Source of the DNA: Erythrobacter sanguineus
Lineage (GTDB): Bacteria > Pseudomonadota > Alphaproteobacteria > Sphingomonadales > Sphingomonadaceae
DNA: 64,000 nucleotides
Reading direction: 5' to 3'
Assembly (NCBI RefSeq): GCF_900143235.1
Contig: NZ_FRDF01000017.1
Span: 1-64,000 of the forward strand
This document shows positions 33,784-42,619 of the stretch, piece after piece. A program made the translations under genes and the position numbers. A model generated the notes under the pieces. The model saw nothing but the letters and a program-made list of their open reading frames with translations, was not told the origin of the DNA and did not search any database. Every line of letters starts with the position of its first letter. The first letter of the stretch is position 1.

Positions 33784-35451
33784 CTACTCGGCAGGACGGG
33801 TCGCCGGATGGATGCCCGCCGCCTGCGCCTCGCCCAATTCGGCATCGCCGGCGAGATCATCGTCACGCAGGGTATCGAGATGCATCAGCTTCTTGACCAG
33901 CGGACTCGCGATCATAACCACGATCCCGACGCCAACCGCGACCAGACCCATGGTCCAATAGGCATCAAGCGCGCCTTCACGGGTCATGTTGCCGCCCTCG
34001 CCTTCGCCCATCAGCGATCCCATGAAACCCGCGACGTAGTTCCCGCCCGCCGTTCCGAAAAAGAACGCCGCCATCATCAGGCTCGCCATGTGCGGCGCGG
34101 ACAGGCGATTCATCGCCGACAGGCCGACCGGCGAAAGGCACAACTCCCCAGTGGTCGAAAGCAGGTAGAAGATGAACAGGAACAGCACCGGCATCATGAT
34201 CTGCCCGGCAGCATCGGTAGTGCTGAAGGCGTTCGCGCCCCACACCATCACCACGAAGGCAAGGCCCATCTGCACGATCCCGAGACCCATCTTGGCCGGG
34301 GTCGACGGTTCGATCCCGCGTCTGGCCATCCATTGCCACAGTCCGGCAAAGATCGGGCCGAGCAGAATGATGTAGATGGGGTTGATCGACTGGAAGAAGG
34401 TGGTTGGAATACCGCCCTTGTCGACATGGCGATCGGTGAACAGGTTCAATGATCCGCCTGCCTGTTCAAACAGACCCCAGAACAGCGGCATCAGCAGGAT
34501 CACGAAGATCATCGCAAACACCCGGTCGCGCGCCTCCTTGTCGAGTTTGAACGCTTCGAACAGCACATAGCCCAGCAACGCGAGCCCGGAGACCAGCAGA
34601 ATTCCTCCAACCAGCGATTGGTACTGGATCAACAGCCAGATCACTCCGACGCCGGCAAAGCCAACCCCGTAGAGCAGGTATTCCAGCTTGATGCCGGCCA
34701 CCTTTTCCTTGAGCTTGGCGGGAACAGGCGATTCCCCGCGTCCTTTGAGCAGCGGCTTGCCGATGATGAACACGACCAGGCCCAGCAGCATCCCGACCCC
34801 GGCAAGGCCAAAGCCCAGTGCCCAGCTGACGGTTTCACCAAGGAACGCCGCGATTAGCACGCCGCAGGCCGCGCCAAGGTTAATCCCCATATAGAATATC
34901 GTGTAGGCGCTATCCCGGCGAATATCCGTGCGCGGGTAAAGCTGGCCGACGATCACCGAGATGTTCGCCTTGAGGAAGCCTGATCCCACGATGATCAGCG
35001 CCAGCGCCAGCCAGAACACGTTAAGCGTCGGATCATTGCTGTAACCCGACCCGTCTCCTTCGAACGCCATGAAGAAGTGACCGAGGGTAAGCAATACCGC
35101 GCCGAACAGCACCGCCTTGCGCTGGCCAAGGTAGCGGTCAGCCAGCCAGCCACCCAGCACCGGAGTGATGTAAACGAGGCTGGTATAGGCGCCGTAGATC
35201 AGGTTGGCGCTGCCATCGGAATAGAGCCAGTGCTTGACCAGATAGAGCGTCAGCAGCGCGCGCATGCCGTAGTAGGAAAACCGCTCCCACATTTCGGCGA
35301 AGAACAGCATGTAGAGGCCTTTGGGGTGGCCCAGCACCTCGTCGCCCGGCCGGGTGACGGCCCAAGCGCCGCCGATCAGGAAAACGCCGAGCACGGCCGC
35401 TGCCACGGTCGCGGCCCATTCACCGTAACCCCAAAGTGATACATCAAACAT
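33784..35451 (-). CDS. Proton-coupled peptide transporter (POT/PTR2 family)
   Basis: A 555-residue membrane protein with ~14 hydrophobic segments. The POT signature ExxERFxYYG is present as EMWERFSYYGMRALLTLYL. Further family segments are GGWLADRYLGQRKAV and FYMGINLGAACGVLIAAFLGE. It imports di- and tripeptides with protons across the inner membrane. The two amidohydrolases, FKBP and NnrU follow on the same strand with short gaps, suggesting a peptide-use operon. It is divergent from the GntR regulator. Confidence 0.94.
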   Translation of the reverse strand: MFDVSLWGYGEWAATVAAAVLGVFLIGGAWAVTRPGDEVLGHPKGLYMLFFAEMWERFSYYGMRALLTLYLVKHWLYSDGSANLIYGAYTSLVYITPVLGGWLADRYLGQRKAVLFGAVLLTLGHFFMAFEGDGSGYSNDPTLNVFWLALALIIVGSGFLKANISVIVGQLYPRTDIRRDSAYTIFYMGINLGAACGVLIAAFLGETVSWALGFGLAGVGMLLGLVVFIIGKPLLKGRGESPVPAKLKEKVAGIKLEYLLYGVGFAGVGVIWLLIQYQSLVGGILLVSGLALLGYVLFEAFKLDKEARDRVFAMIFVILLMPLFWGLFEQAGGSLNLFTDRHVDKGGIPTTFFQSINPIYIILLGPIFAGLWQWMARRGIEPSTPAKMGLGIVQMGLAFVVMVWGANAFSTTDAAGQIMMPVLFLFIFYLLSTTGELCLSPVGLSAMNRLSAPHMASLMMAAFFFGTAGGNYVAGFMGSLMGEGEGGNMTREGALDAYWTMGLVAVGVGIVVMIASPLVKKLMHLDTLRDDDLAGDAELGEAQAAGIHPATRPAE

Positions 35452-35657
35452 ACCTGGTCGATCCCACGTGATTTGCGCACCCCCGCGGGCGCGATCCCAT
35501 GGCCGCGCAACCTAGCGTCTCAATTTCCCATGTGAAGCTTTTGTTGCTTGGCGGGCGGTCTGCGCCGCAGGAACGCTGCCGCCAAGCGAGGCCCCTGCCT
35601 TGACGCGCATGGCTGTATTATGGCACTGATGCACCTCGCAAGGGACCAGACAATATC

Positions 35658-36011
35658 ATGAACCCCAACCGCCCAAATCCCAACAGGCCTGTCTATCTCA
35701 AGCTGCGCGACCAGATCGCCGCTGCGATCATTGATGGTGATTATCCCGAAGGCGCGATGCTGCCATCGGTGCGGGCTCTGGCAGCGGAGCAGGGGGCAAA
35801 CCCGCTCACCGTGGCCAAGGCTTACCAGCAGTTTCAGAATGATGGCCTTGTCGAAGTCCAGCGCGGGGTCGGCATGTATGTGGTCAAGGGCGCGGCGGAA
35901 CGCCTGCGCTCCCGCGAGCGTGCGGCCTTCCTGAGCGAGGAATGGCCCGAAATCCGCAGCCGGATGGCGCGTCTTGGCCTTGATCCCGCCGATCTGGCCC
36001 TGACATCCTGA
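35658..36011 (+). CDS. GntR-family regulator, YtrA-like
   Basis: A 117-residue protein: an N-terminal GntR winged helix (VYLKLRDQIAAAIIDGDYPE, LPSVRALAAEQGANPLTVAKAYQQF, GLVEVQRGVGMYV) and a short helical C-terminus (~80-117), the small YtrA-type architecture with no ligand domain. YtrA members usually repress ABC transporter genes; here the neighbours are the divergent POT transporter and ihfB downstream. Its target is not shown by the sequence. Confidence 0.9.
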   Translation: MNPNRPNPNRPVYLKLRDQIAAAIIDGDYPEGAMLPSVRALAAEQGANPLTVAKAYQQFQNDGLVEVQRGVGMYVVKGAAERLRSRERAAFLSEEWPEIRSRMARLGLDPADLALTS

Positions 36012-36031
36012 AAGATGCGCTGACTGACATT

Positions 36032-36039
36032 TGTATACA
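36032..36039. promoter_or_regulatory. TGTATACA palindrome between the GntR gene and ihfB
   Basis: TGTATACA is a perfect 8-base palindrome with the GT...AC pattern typical of GntR-family operators, 20 bases after the GntR-type gene and within the ihfB upstream region. GCGGG-AATA-CCCGC near 36160 is a small hairpin in the same leader. Confidence 0.3.
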
Positions 36040-36222
36040 TTGCGCAAGCCCCCGATTTATGACAATTTGTTCATTGCGGGGTTCGGCGGGATTGCATTGC
36101 GCCGCGTCCCGGTACTAAAGGGGGGCGCCTTTCGGGTCGGAGGCGAGTTGAGGAAACCGCGGGAATACCCGCATACGGCGTGATATGGCGGTTCAACCGT
36201 CCATGGACGCCGGGAGATCACC

Positions 36223-36504
36223 ATGATCAGATCCGAGTTGCTGCAGGAATTACACAAAGACAATCCCGAACTGCGCGCCGAAGAAGTCGAGCAGGTCGTG
36301 GATATCTTCTTCGATGAAATCGCCCAACGGCTGGCTGAAAGCGGACGGGTTGAACTGAGAGGCTTCGGCGCCTTCTCGACTCGTGAGCGCGAAGCCCGCA
36401 GCGGCCGCAACCCGCGCACCGGCGAAACGGTTGACGTTCCGGCCAAGCGGGTGCCCTATTTCAAGGCGGGCAAGGAAATCCGCGAGCGCCTGAACGAAGG
36501 CTAG
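36223..36504 (+). CDS. ihfB: Integration host factor, beta subunit
   Basis: A 93-residue HU/IHF-fold protein. MIRSELLQELHKDNPELRAEEVEQVVDIF is the helical half; VELRGFGAFSTREREARSGRNPRTGETVDVPAKRV is the beta-arm with the RNPxTG tip. ELRAEEVE and the R-x-E-R-E-A-R pattern favour IhfB over HU. It bends DNA at specific sites as a heterodimer with IhfA, encoded elsewhere. In many alphaproteobacteria rpsA precedes ihfB; here a GntR-type gene does. GGGAGATC provides the ribosome site. Confidence 0.93.
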   Translation: MIRSELLQELHKDNPELRAEEVEQVVDIFFDEIAQRLAESGRVELRGFGAFSTREREARSGRNPRTGETVDVPAKRVPYFKAGKEIRERLNEG

Positions 36505-36518
36505 GCCCCGGGGGGGCT

Positions 36519-38204
36519 TCATGCGGCAGCGTTGAGCCTTTCCTCCCCGGCCCAGCTTGGGGCGGAAAGCTTGCGTTCGCGATCCAGCGCGGTGAATACC
36601 AGATCGACCAGCCGTTCGTGCTCGCCCTCGATACTGGTATCGACTGGCACCATCCCCAGCGTGTTGAACTCGTCAACCGCTTCCGGACCGGGCAGGGCAA
36701 TGACCCGCTCGATATCGGGCAGCCTTTGCTTGACCAGCGGGGTAAGATCGCGCGAGACCGCGAGATTGCCGGTCGCAACCACCACCACCTCGCGCCGTCC
36801 CATGCCGATCGCATCCCAGCTGCGCGGATCGGCCGGATTGGCGCGGTGCACATGATAACCATCGGCCAGCGCCGTCTGGAACCGGTCGTGATCGGGTTCC
36901 AGCGCAAGATAGCCTATATCATTGAACGCCAGCGCATCGGCGACCGCGCGGCCCGCCGGGGTCAGGCCGATGATCAGCACGGGTGCATCATCCCCTGAAA
37001 GCTTGGAATCGGGCGGGCCGGAGCGCAGCCGCCCCGCCAGCTTGCGCCCGATATTCGATATTGCCGGTGTCAGCGCCAGGCTGATGGCAATCGCGGTGAC
37101 AAGCATCGAGACCAGCCGCGGCTCCACCAGTCCCGCGACCGCCGGCAGCGCCAGCAGCACGAGCGTGAACTCGCTGCCTTGACCGAGCAGAAAGCCAAGC
37201 TGGATCGATCCCGGCACCGACCAGCGGTTGATCAGCGCCGCGACCACGTTGAGCGTGCATTTGATCGCGATCAGGCCGGCCGCGCCCAGCAGCACCCACA
37301 GCCAATCCTGCGCCAGCAAGGCCGGATTGATCGACAGTCCGACCGAGATGAAAAAGAAACTGAGGAACAGCCCGCGAAATGCGTCAATTTCGGTCTGCAC
37401 CAGAATGCGATAGCGCGAATCCGCCACGGCCATCCCGCCCAGAAACGCACCGAGGGTGAGTGAGAGCCCTGCCATCCCGGTTGCCCAGCCCGCCGCCAGC
37501 GCAATGAACAGCGCGGTGGCGGTATAGACTTCGGTGGTGCCGACGCGGGCAATCAGCCGGAACAGGGGTTCGGTCAGATAACGCGCGAACAGCACCGCGA
37601 TGCCAAACGCCGCGAGCGCCTTGACCCCAGCCAGTCCGAGCGCCGAGGCCATCGCCCCGCCGCCCGCCAGCGCGCCCGCTGCGACCAGCAGCAGGATCGC
37701 GGCGATATCCTGAAAGATCAGGATCGCCTGCGCTGCGCGGCCAACCGGGCAATCCTCCTGATCGCGCTCCCGGATCAGGCCGATCACCACTGCGGTGGAT
37801 GACAGGCCCATCGAAAATCCCACGATAATGGCAAACGCCGCCGGCAGTCCCAAGGCGGCGAACAGCGCGGCAGAGGCACCGCCCGCGATCAGCATCTGCA
37901 GCGCGCCGAAGCCGAAAATATTGCCCGCCTCGGCGCGAATCCGGCCAAGCGAAAAATGCAGGCCAAGATTGAACAGCAGGAACATCACCCCGGCTTCGGC
38001 CATCGCGGCGACCAGCGGTCCGCTGAAATCATCGGCCATTCCGAGGCTTGCAAGGCCCAGACCAAGCCCGATATAGCCGACGATCGGATTCAGTCGCAGC
38101 GCCCGGCTGGCCAGGGCTGCGCCAATGCCCAGCCCCAGCAGCGTGATCGCCGGCTGGATCGTGGCGACCACCGAATGCGCGCCGTGTGCTGCCTCGCCTG
38201 CCAT
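36519..38204 (-). CDS. CPA2-family cation:proton antiporter with RCK domain (KefB/YbaL-like)
   Basis: A 561-residue protein. About 12 transmembrane segments occupy residues ~8-385 (FSMGLSSTAVVIGLI and RDQEDCPVGRAAQAILIFQDI are typical of Kef-type antiporters). A C-terminal RCK/TrkA-N domain spans ~400-545. The dinucleotide-binding loop reads VLIIGLTPAGRAVADAL, with Thr where the second glycine of GxGxxG normally sits, so nucleotide binding may differ. It probably exchanges K+ or Na+ for H+. There is no adjacent KefF/KefG-type ancillary protein. Confidence 0.9.
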   Translation of the reverse strand: MAGEAAHGAHSVVATIQPAITLLGLGIGAALASRALRLNPIVGYIGLGLGLASLGMADDFSGPLVAAMAEAGVMFLLFNLGLHFSLGRIRAEAGNIFGFGALQMLIAGGASAALFAALGLPAAFAIIVGFSMGLSSTAVVIGLIRERDQEDCPVGRAAQAILIFQDIAAILLLVAAGALAGGGAMASALGLAGVKALAAFGIAVLFARYLTEPLFRLIARVGTTEVYTATALFIALAAGWATGMAGLSLTLGAFLGGMAVADSRYRILVQTEIDAFRGLFLSFFFISVGLSINPALLAQDWLWVLLGAAGLIAIKCTLNVVAALINRWSVPGSIQLGFLLGQGSEFTLVLLALPAVAGLVEPRLVSMLVTAIAISLALTPAISNIGRKLAGRLRSGPPDSKLSGDDAPVLIIGLTPAGRAVADALAFNDIGYLALEPDHDRFQTALADGYHVHRANPADPRSWDAIGMGRREVVVVATGNLAVSRDLTPLVKQRLPDIERVIALPGPEAVDEFNTLGMVPVDTSIEGEHERLVDLVFTALDRERKLSAPSWAGEERLNAAA

Positions 38205-38310
38205 GTCGTCCCCGGGTTGCCTCCGCCCCCACGCAGATGGGCATTGGCGCGGCGGCTGGCAAGCTCTGGCGCTGGGAGGGGCAAATGTGGCAAGGGCATT
38301 GCGGCAATCG

Positions 38311-38395
38311 GCGGGTGTGGCGGAATGGTAGACGCCGGGGACTTAAAATCCCCTGATCCTTGATCGTGCGGGTTCGAGTCCCGCCACCCGCACCA
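38311..38395 (+). tRNA. tRNA-Leu (anticodon TAA)
   Basis: An 85-nt tRNA with a long variable arm. The acceptor GCGGGTG pairs with CACCCGC; the anticodon stem GGGGA/TCCCC encloses CTTAAAA with anticodon TAA at 38344-38346. The variable arm TGATCCTTGATCG follows, then T-arm GGTTCGAGTCC, discriminator A and encoded CCA (38393-38395). The long variable arm and anticodon identify Leu(UAA). Confidence 0.96.
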
Positions 38396-38589
38396 GCACT
38401 TTGAGATTCAATCCCTTCCGGGGCGCGGCTCGAAGGATTGTGATCCGTCGGCCAGCCTGCCACAAACCACAGGGACAGCATTATCGCCCGCTTAACCTGT
38501 TACAATTAAGCCTTTCTCGTAAGCATGGGACACACGCGCCCCGTCATCTCCCGCAGGGGAGAAAGGGCTGGGCGCAGGGCGATACAGAC

Positions 38590-39231
38590 ATGGACAAGGC
38601 TGCGAATAGCGCAAAGCTGCACAAAGGGCCTGACGAAGGCGGCGCCGACCAGCGCGCCGCGCCGCGTTTTACCCTGCTGATCCGCGCTGCCAAACTGGTA
38701 TCGGCGCAGGGCGAATTCGTCTGCGTCATTCGTGACGTGTCCGAAACCGGGGTCAGCGTCCGACTGTTTCATGCCCTGCCGAGCTGTCAGGATTTCGAGC
38801 TGCACATGCCTGCGGGCACGGCCTATGCCATCTCGCGCGTCTGGAACCGTGACAACGAGGCCGGCTTCTCCTTCGCCGAGCCGGTTGATATCGCCCGCAT
38901 GATCAACGAATCCGGAGAATACCCCAAGCGCGGACTGCGCCTTGGCCTGTGTTTTCCGGTCATGCTCACCACGCTGACTCAGAGCTGCGAAGCGATGGTC
39001 GAGAACCTTTCGCAGCAGGGTGCGCGGTTCGAATGTGATGGGTTGCTGGCGATCGACCAGACGGTACGGATCGAAGCGCCCGGCGTATCGAGCGCAATGC
39101 GTGAAGTGCGGGCCAAAGTGCGCTGGCGGAGGGGCCAGCATTATGGCGTGGTGTTCGACGATACCTTTGCCCTTGGCGATTTTGCACGCCTTGCCGCGCA
39201 GTTGCAGGCGCCCGCGTTGCTTGAAGGCTGA
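38590..39231 (+). CDS. Double PilZ-domain protein
   Basis: A 213-residue soluble protein with two PilZ-like barrels. Domain 1 (~28-105) has RAAPRFTLLIRAAKL and VIRDVSETGVSVRL; domain 2 (~115-210) has MVENLSQQGARFECDGLL and VRAKVRWRRGQHYGVVFDD. PilZ domains bind c-di-GMP through an RxxxR plus (D/N)xSxxG pair. In domain 1 the D-V-S-E-T-G part is intact and the upstream arginines (DQRAAPR) only roughly fit; in domain 2 NLSQQG is intact but RxxxR is less clear. Proteins of this kind occur widely in sphingomonads. The ATG at 38590 is chosen over an open frame that begins in the tRNA flank. Confidence 0.85.
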   Translation: MDKAANSAKLHKGPDEGGADQRAAPRFTLLIRAAKLVSAQGEFVCVIRDVSETGVSVRLFHALPSCQDFELHMPAGTAYAISRVWNRDNEAGFSFAEPVDIARMINESGEYPKRGLRLGLCFPVMLTTLTQSCEAMVENLSQQGARFECDGLLAIDQTVRIEAPGVSSAMREVRAKVRWRRGQHYGVVFDDTFALGDFARLAAQLQAPALLEG

Positions 39232-39281
39232 TTGCCCCTTTTCAATCCACCCGGCGCTTCAATGGCGTTTGCCCGCCAGCG

Positions 39282-39794
39282 TCAGGCCGGGACGAATTTC
39301 AGCGCCAATCCGTTGATGCAGTGGCGCTTGCCGCTGGGTTTGGGGCCGTCACCGAAGATGTGCCCCAGATGGCCGCCGCAATCGGCGCAGTGCACTTCTG
39401 TTCGGGGATAGCCGATCTTGTAATCGGTGCTGGTGCCCACGGCGCCCTTGTCGTTCGCCTGCCAGAAGCTGGGCCAGCCGGTGCCGCTGTCATACTTGTG
39501 AGCCGACGAATAGAGCTTGTTGCCGCATCCGGCGCACACGAAGATGCCCTTGCGCTTTTCCTTGTCGAGCGGCGAGGTGAAGGCGCGTTCGGTGCCTTCT
39601 TCGCGCAAGATCCGATATTGCTCCCGGGTCAGGAGCTTGCGCCAATCGGCTTCGCTTTTGGTGATCGGGAAAGACTTGGCCTGCGCTTCGGATGCGCCGC
39701 AGGAGGCGACGAACGGCAGGGCCGCGCCCAGCCCGGCGGCGGCGATCACGGTACGGCGGGTGACGAAGGGCAGGCGCATGGGGCGGTGTTCCAT
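39282..39794 (-). CDS. msrB: Peptide methionine sulfoxide reductase B, Tat-exported
   Basis: About 170 residues. A Tat-type signal (TRRTVIAAAGLGAALPFVASC) precedes the MsrB domain: structural zinc pairs CAGCG and CADCGGHLGH, SGTGWPSFWQ, and catalytic Cys in KRHCINGLALKF. It reduces the R-epimer of methionine sulfoxide. The Cys just after the signal core could also serve as a lipobox. Starts at 39794 (chosen) and 39779 are both possible; neither has a strong ribosome site. It complements the exported MsrA at 24448. Confidence 0.93.
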   Translation of the reverse strand: MEHRPMRLPFVTRRTVIAAAGLGAALPFVASCGASEAQAKSFPITKSEADWRKLLTREQYRILREEGTERAFTSPLDKEKRKGIFVCAGCGNKLYSSAHKYDSGTGWPSFWQANDKGAVGTSTDYKIGYPRTEVHCADCGGHLGHIFGDGPKPSGKRHCINGLALKFVPA

Positions 39795-39869
39795 CTGCAA
39801 GGGCGTAAGCGTTCCAGCCTTAATACGCCCGGAACGCCCCCAAGGTTTCACGCCTGCCCGCCGACCGGA

Positions 39870-41210
39870 TCAGAACTCTGTGATTTCCACTTCGAGCTTG
39901 CGGAAGCCGTGGACGAAATTGGCGCGCACCCGCTCGACATCGCCGGCGACATGCACCCGCATCCGGCGCTTGTGCATTTCTTCGAGCAGCACCTTCAATT
40001 GCAGTTCCGCCAGCCGCGCCCCGACGCAGCGGTGGATGCCGTAACCGAAGGCGAGATGCCGCCGGGCATTGTCGCGCGTGATGTCGAGCTTGTCGGCATT
40101 GTCGAACACGTCTTCATCGCGGTTGGCAGAAAGATACCACAGGACGACCTTATCGCCCTTCCGGATCATCTGGCCGAACACTTCGGTATCCTCGGTGCAG
40201 GTGCGGCGCATGTGCGCGAGCGGAGTCTGCATCCGCAGGCATTCCTGCACCGCGTTGGGAATAAGTTCCGGCTTTTCCTCGAACAGTTTGCGCTGGTCGG
40301 GAAACTTGTCGAGCGCGTGGATGATGCCGCTCATGGTGTTGCGGGTGGTATCGTTCCCGCCAACGATCAGCAGCACCAGATTGCCCATGAATTCCTCGGG
40401 CCGCATCTGGTTCATCGCGGGCGAATGGAGCATCATCGAGATGAGATCATTGCCCGGTTCCTTGTCCATCGTGCGTTCGATCCACAGCGACTGGAAATAG
40501 GCCCCCATTTCCTGCAGGAAGCTCCAGCGCAGCTCGTCCATTTCGCGCACGGTGGCGAGTTCGGTATCGCCCGCCCAATCCGACCACAGGGTCAAAAGCC
40601 GGCGGTCTTCCCACGGAAATCCGAACAAAATCGCCAGCATTCCGGTGGTCAGTTCGATCGAGACATTCTCGACCCAATCAAAGGTCTCGCCACGCGGCAG
40701 GCGGTCGAGCACTTCGCCGGTGCGGGCGCGGATTTCGGCCTCCATGTCGGTCATCGCCGAGGGCGTGAATTTGGGCGCGACGGTGCGGCGCTGGCCTGTG
40801 TGCTGCGGGCGGTCCATCGCGATAAACATCGGCAATTCGCGCGGGGCATGGCCCGCCGCAGCAGCCTCTTCAGCCGTCAGCGGATTGAGGATCGTAATAC
40901 CGCCATGTTCCCAGCTCGACGAGAACGCTTCGGGCAGCGCCTCGATATGCTGGATCGCCTTGTGGCCGACCACCGCCCAATAGGGGCCAAACGGGCTTTC
41001 CGGGATGTAATGCAGCGGCCCGGCGGCGCGCATCTCGGCAAAGATCGGCTGCCAGGTGTCGTTGAAATAGATGTCCGAGCGGCTGACGTCCCACGGTTGC
41101 GTGTGCTGGAGCCGTTCTTCCGGGTGGGCCGCGAAATGTTCTTTCAGCGCATCATAAGCCGTCGGCTCGCGGCGCACTTGCGGGCGTTGTGGTGGGGCGA
41201 TGGTGGCCAT
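39870..41210 (-). CDS. Cytochrome P450, CYP153-like
   Basis: A 446-residue soluble P450. The I-helix oxygen-binding motif is VGGNDTTRN, the ExxR helix is ECLRMQ, and the heme Cys loop is FGYGIHRCVGARLAE. FIAMDRPQHTGQRRTV, DWVENVSIELTTGMLAILF and QTPLAHMRRT match the bacterial CYP153 group as I know it, which includes terminal alkane and fatty acid hydroxylases. It needs a ferredoxin and reductase; a class-I ferredoxin reductase is encoded at 44748-45995 but no ferredoxin gene is seen in the window. It is transcribed as a single gene. Confidence 0.88.
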   Translation of the reverse strand: MATIAPPQRPQVRREPTAYDALKEHFAAHPEERLQHTQPWDVSRSDIYFNDTWQPIFAEMRAAGPLHYIPESPFGPYWAVVGHKAIQHIEALPEAFSSSWEHGGITILNPLTAEEAAAAGHAPRELPMFIAMDRPQHTGQRRTVAPKFTPSAMTDMEAEIRARTGEVLDRLPRGETFDWVENVSIELTTGMLAILFGFPWEDRRLLTLWSDWAGDTELATVREMDELRWSFLQEMGAYFQSLWIERTMDKEPGNDLISMMLHSPAMNQMRPEEFMGNLVLLIVGGNDTTRNTMSGIIHALDKFPDQRKLFEEKPELIPNAVQECLRMQTPLAHMRRTCTEDTEVFGQMIRKGDKVVLWYLSANRDEDVFDNADKLDITRDNARRHLAFGYGIHRCVGARLAELQLKVLLEEMHKRRMRVHVAGDVERVRANFVHGFRKLEVEITEF

Positions 41211-41329
41211 GTCTCTCTCCCGTCAGAGGGCCTCTTTAGCGGGCCGCTCCTGTCCGAATCGCATCGTGCCTCAACTGACAGCTTTGTCAATAGTAGGTTG
41301 CGTTTTGGGACTGATCAGGCGGGCAGGCC

Positions 41330-42619
41330 CTATTCCGCAGGCTCGGCTGCGTTGCGCGGCGGGCGCCGCATCCAGCCTTTGCGCGCGCGGCCTGCGCCGC
41401 CCGATTTCATCACCCGTTTGCGGAATAGCAGCGATCCGCCCTTAACCAGCGCCAGCACCGCCAGCGCCTGCCATGCGAGCGCGGCAGCATGGGTCCACAG
41501 CGTCGCGTCAAGCGCGGCGCGCGCCAGCATCGCAAAGGGCGAGGACAGCGGGAAGGCAATCGCCGCCAGTTCCAGCCCCGATCCCGGCTGCTTGATGGTA
41601 TAGGCGGCAAGGAAGAACACCATCAGCTGCATCATCGTGACCGGCATCGACAGCGTCTGCACCTCGCGCACGGTGTTGGCCATTGCCCCGATGGTAAGGA
41701 ACAGCGCGCCAAGCAGCAGATAGGCCATCGCGAAATAAACCACCCCGAGCACGATGAACAACGGCCAGCCGACTGCTGGTGCGGGCAGGCGTGCAAGGTC
41801 GAAGCCGGTAACTGCGATGATCGCTTCGCTGCCGATGCTCCACATCCCCCAGGCGGCCAGCCCCCATACGCCAATACCGACGAAGGACACGCCCAGCATG
41901 GCAAACAGCTTGCCCATGAACACTGCGTCCATCGGGATGGCGGCCGCGAGAATCTCGATGATCTTGTTGGCCTTTTCCTCGACCAGATTGGACAGCACCA
42001 TGCCCGCCAGCAGCATGGTCAGCAGGAACAGCAGCATCTGCGCGAGCTGTGCGGTCTGGATCCGGGTTGATCGTTCGGAGGCCGCGCTGGTGGCGACTGC
42101 CAGCTTGCTGACGCGCGGAAGGGTGGCGGGCTCGGCACTGAGGGCGCTTCCCGCCAGCAGGCTTACCGGCCCACTCCAGCGGCGCAATTGTCCTTCGGTG
42201 CCAACCAGCTCCGGCGCAGCGAGGCTTCCGGTCACGATCGCCGCATAATTGCCACGCCGCGCCTCCATGAAGGCGCGCGCGTCGAACCCGGGATCGCTGG
42301 CGGCTTCGGGCACTTGGCGCAAGACTGGCAACGCGCCGCCCAGTTGCGGGGCAAGGCGCTGGCTTGCGGCGAGCAGCGCGGCATTATCCCCGGCGCTCAT
42401 GGCGAGGCCGACTTCGCTGCTCACCGCCTCACGCTGCACCTGTCCGCCAATGCTGCCGGCCAGCCCGCCGACGATCACCGGAAACAGCGGCCCGAGCAGA
42501 AAAAACAGGAACGCGCGGCTGAACAGCACCGCCAGAAAATCACGCCGGGCGATCACCCATGCGGCCTCAAGTGCGGAGAGGCGCGGCCTGATGGCGGCGC
42601 TGGCGTCTGTCGGGGTCAT
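41330..42619 (-). CDS. ABC-2-type exporter permease (NatB-like)
   Basis: A 429-residue membrane protein with one N-terminal transmembrane segment (~35-55), a large external loop (~60-190), and five segments from ~195 onward (LLFLLTMLLAGMVLSNLVEEKANKIIEILAA is the NatB-type hallmark). It overlaps its ATPase gene by ATGA. NatAB-type exporters move Na+, lipids or antibiotics; the substrate is unknown. Confidence 0.88.
   Translation of the reverse strand: MTPTDASAAIRPRLSALEAAWVIARRDFLAVLFSRAFLFFLLGPLFPVIVGGLAGSIGGQVQREAVSSEVGLAMSAGDNAALLAASQRLAPQLGGALPVLRQVPEAASDPGFDARAFMEARRGNYAAIVTGSLAAPELVGTEGQLRRWSGPVSLLAGSALSAEPATLPRVSKLAVATSAASERSTRIQTAQLAQMLLFLLTMLLAGMVLSNLVEEKANKIIEILAAAIPMDAVFMGKLFAMLGVSFVGIGVWGLAAWGMWSIGSEAIIAVTGFDLARLPAPAVGWPLFIVLGVVYFAMAYLLLGALFLTIGAMANTVREVQTLSMPVTMMQLMVFFLAAYTIKQPGSGLELAAIAFPLSSPFAMLARAALDATLWTHAAALAWQALAVLALVKGGSLLFRKRVMKSGGAGRARKGWMRRPPRNAAEPAE

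Noticed and set aside
32599-34452. 617-codon plus-strand frame opposite the amidohydrolase and POT genes
   Set aside because: Antisense shadow of well-supported genes.
39321-41603. 760-codon plus-strand frame opposite msrB and the P450 gene
   Set aside because: Antisense shadow; it spans the gap between the genes only by chance lack of stops in GC-rich DNA.
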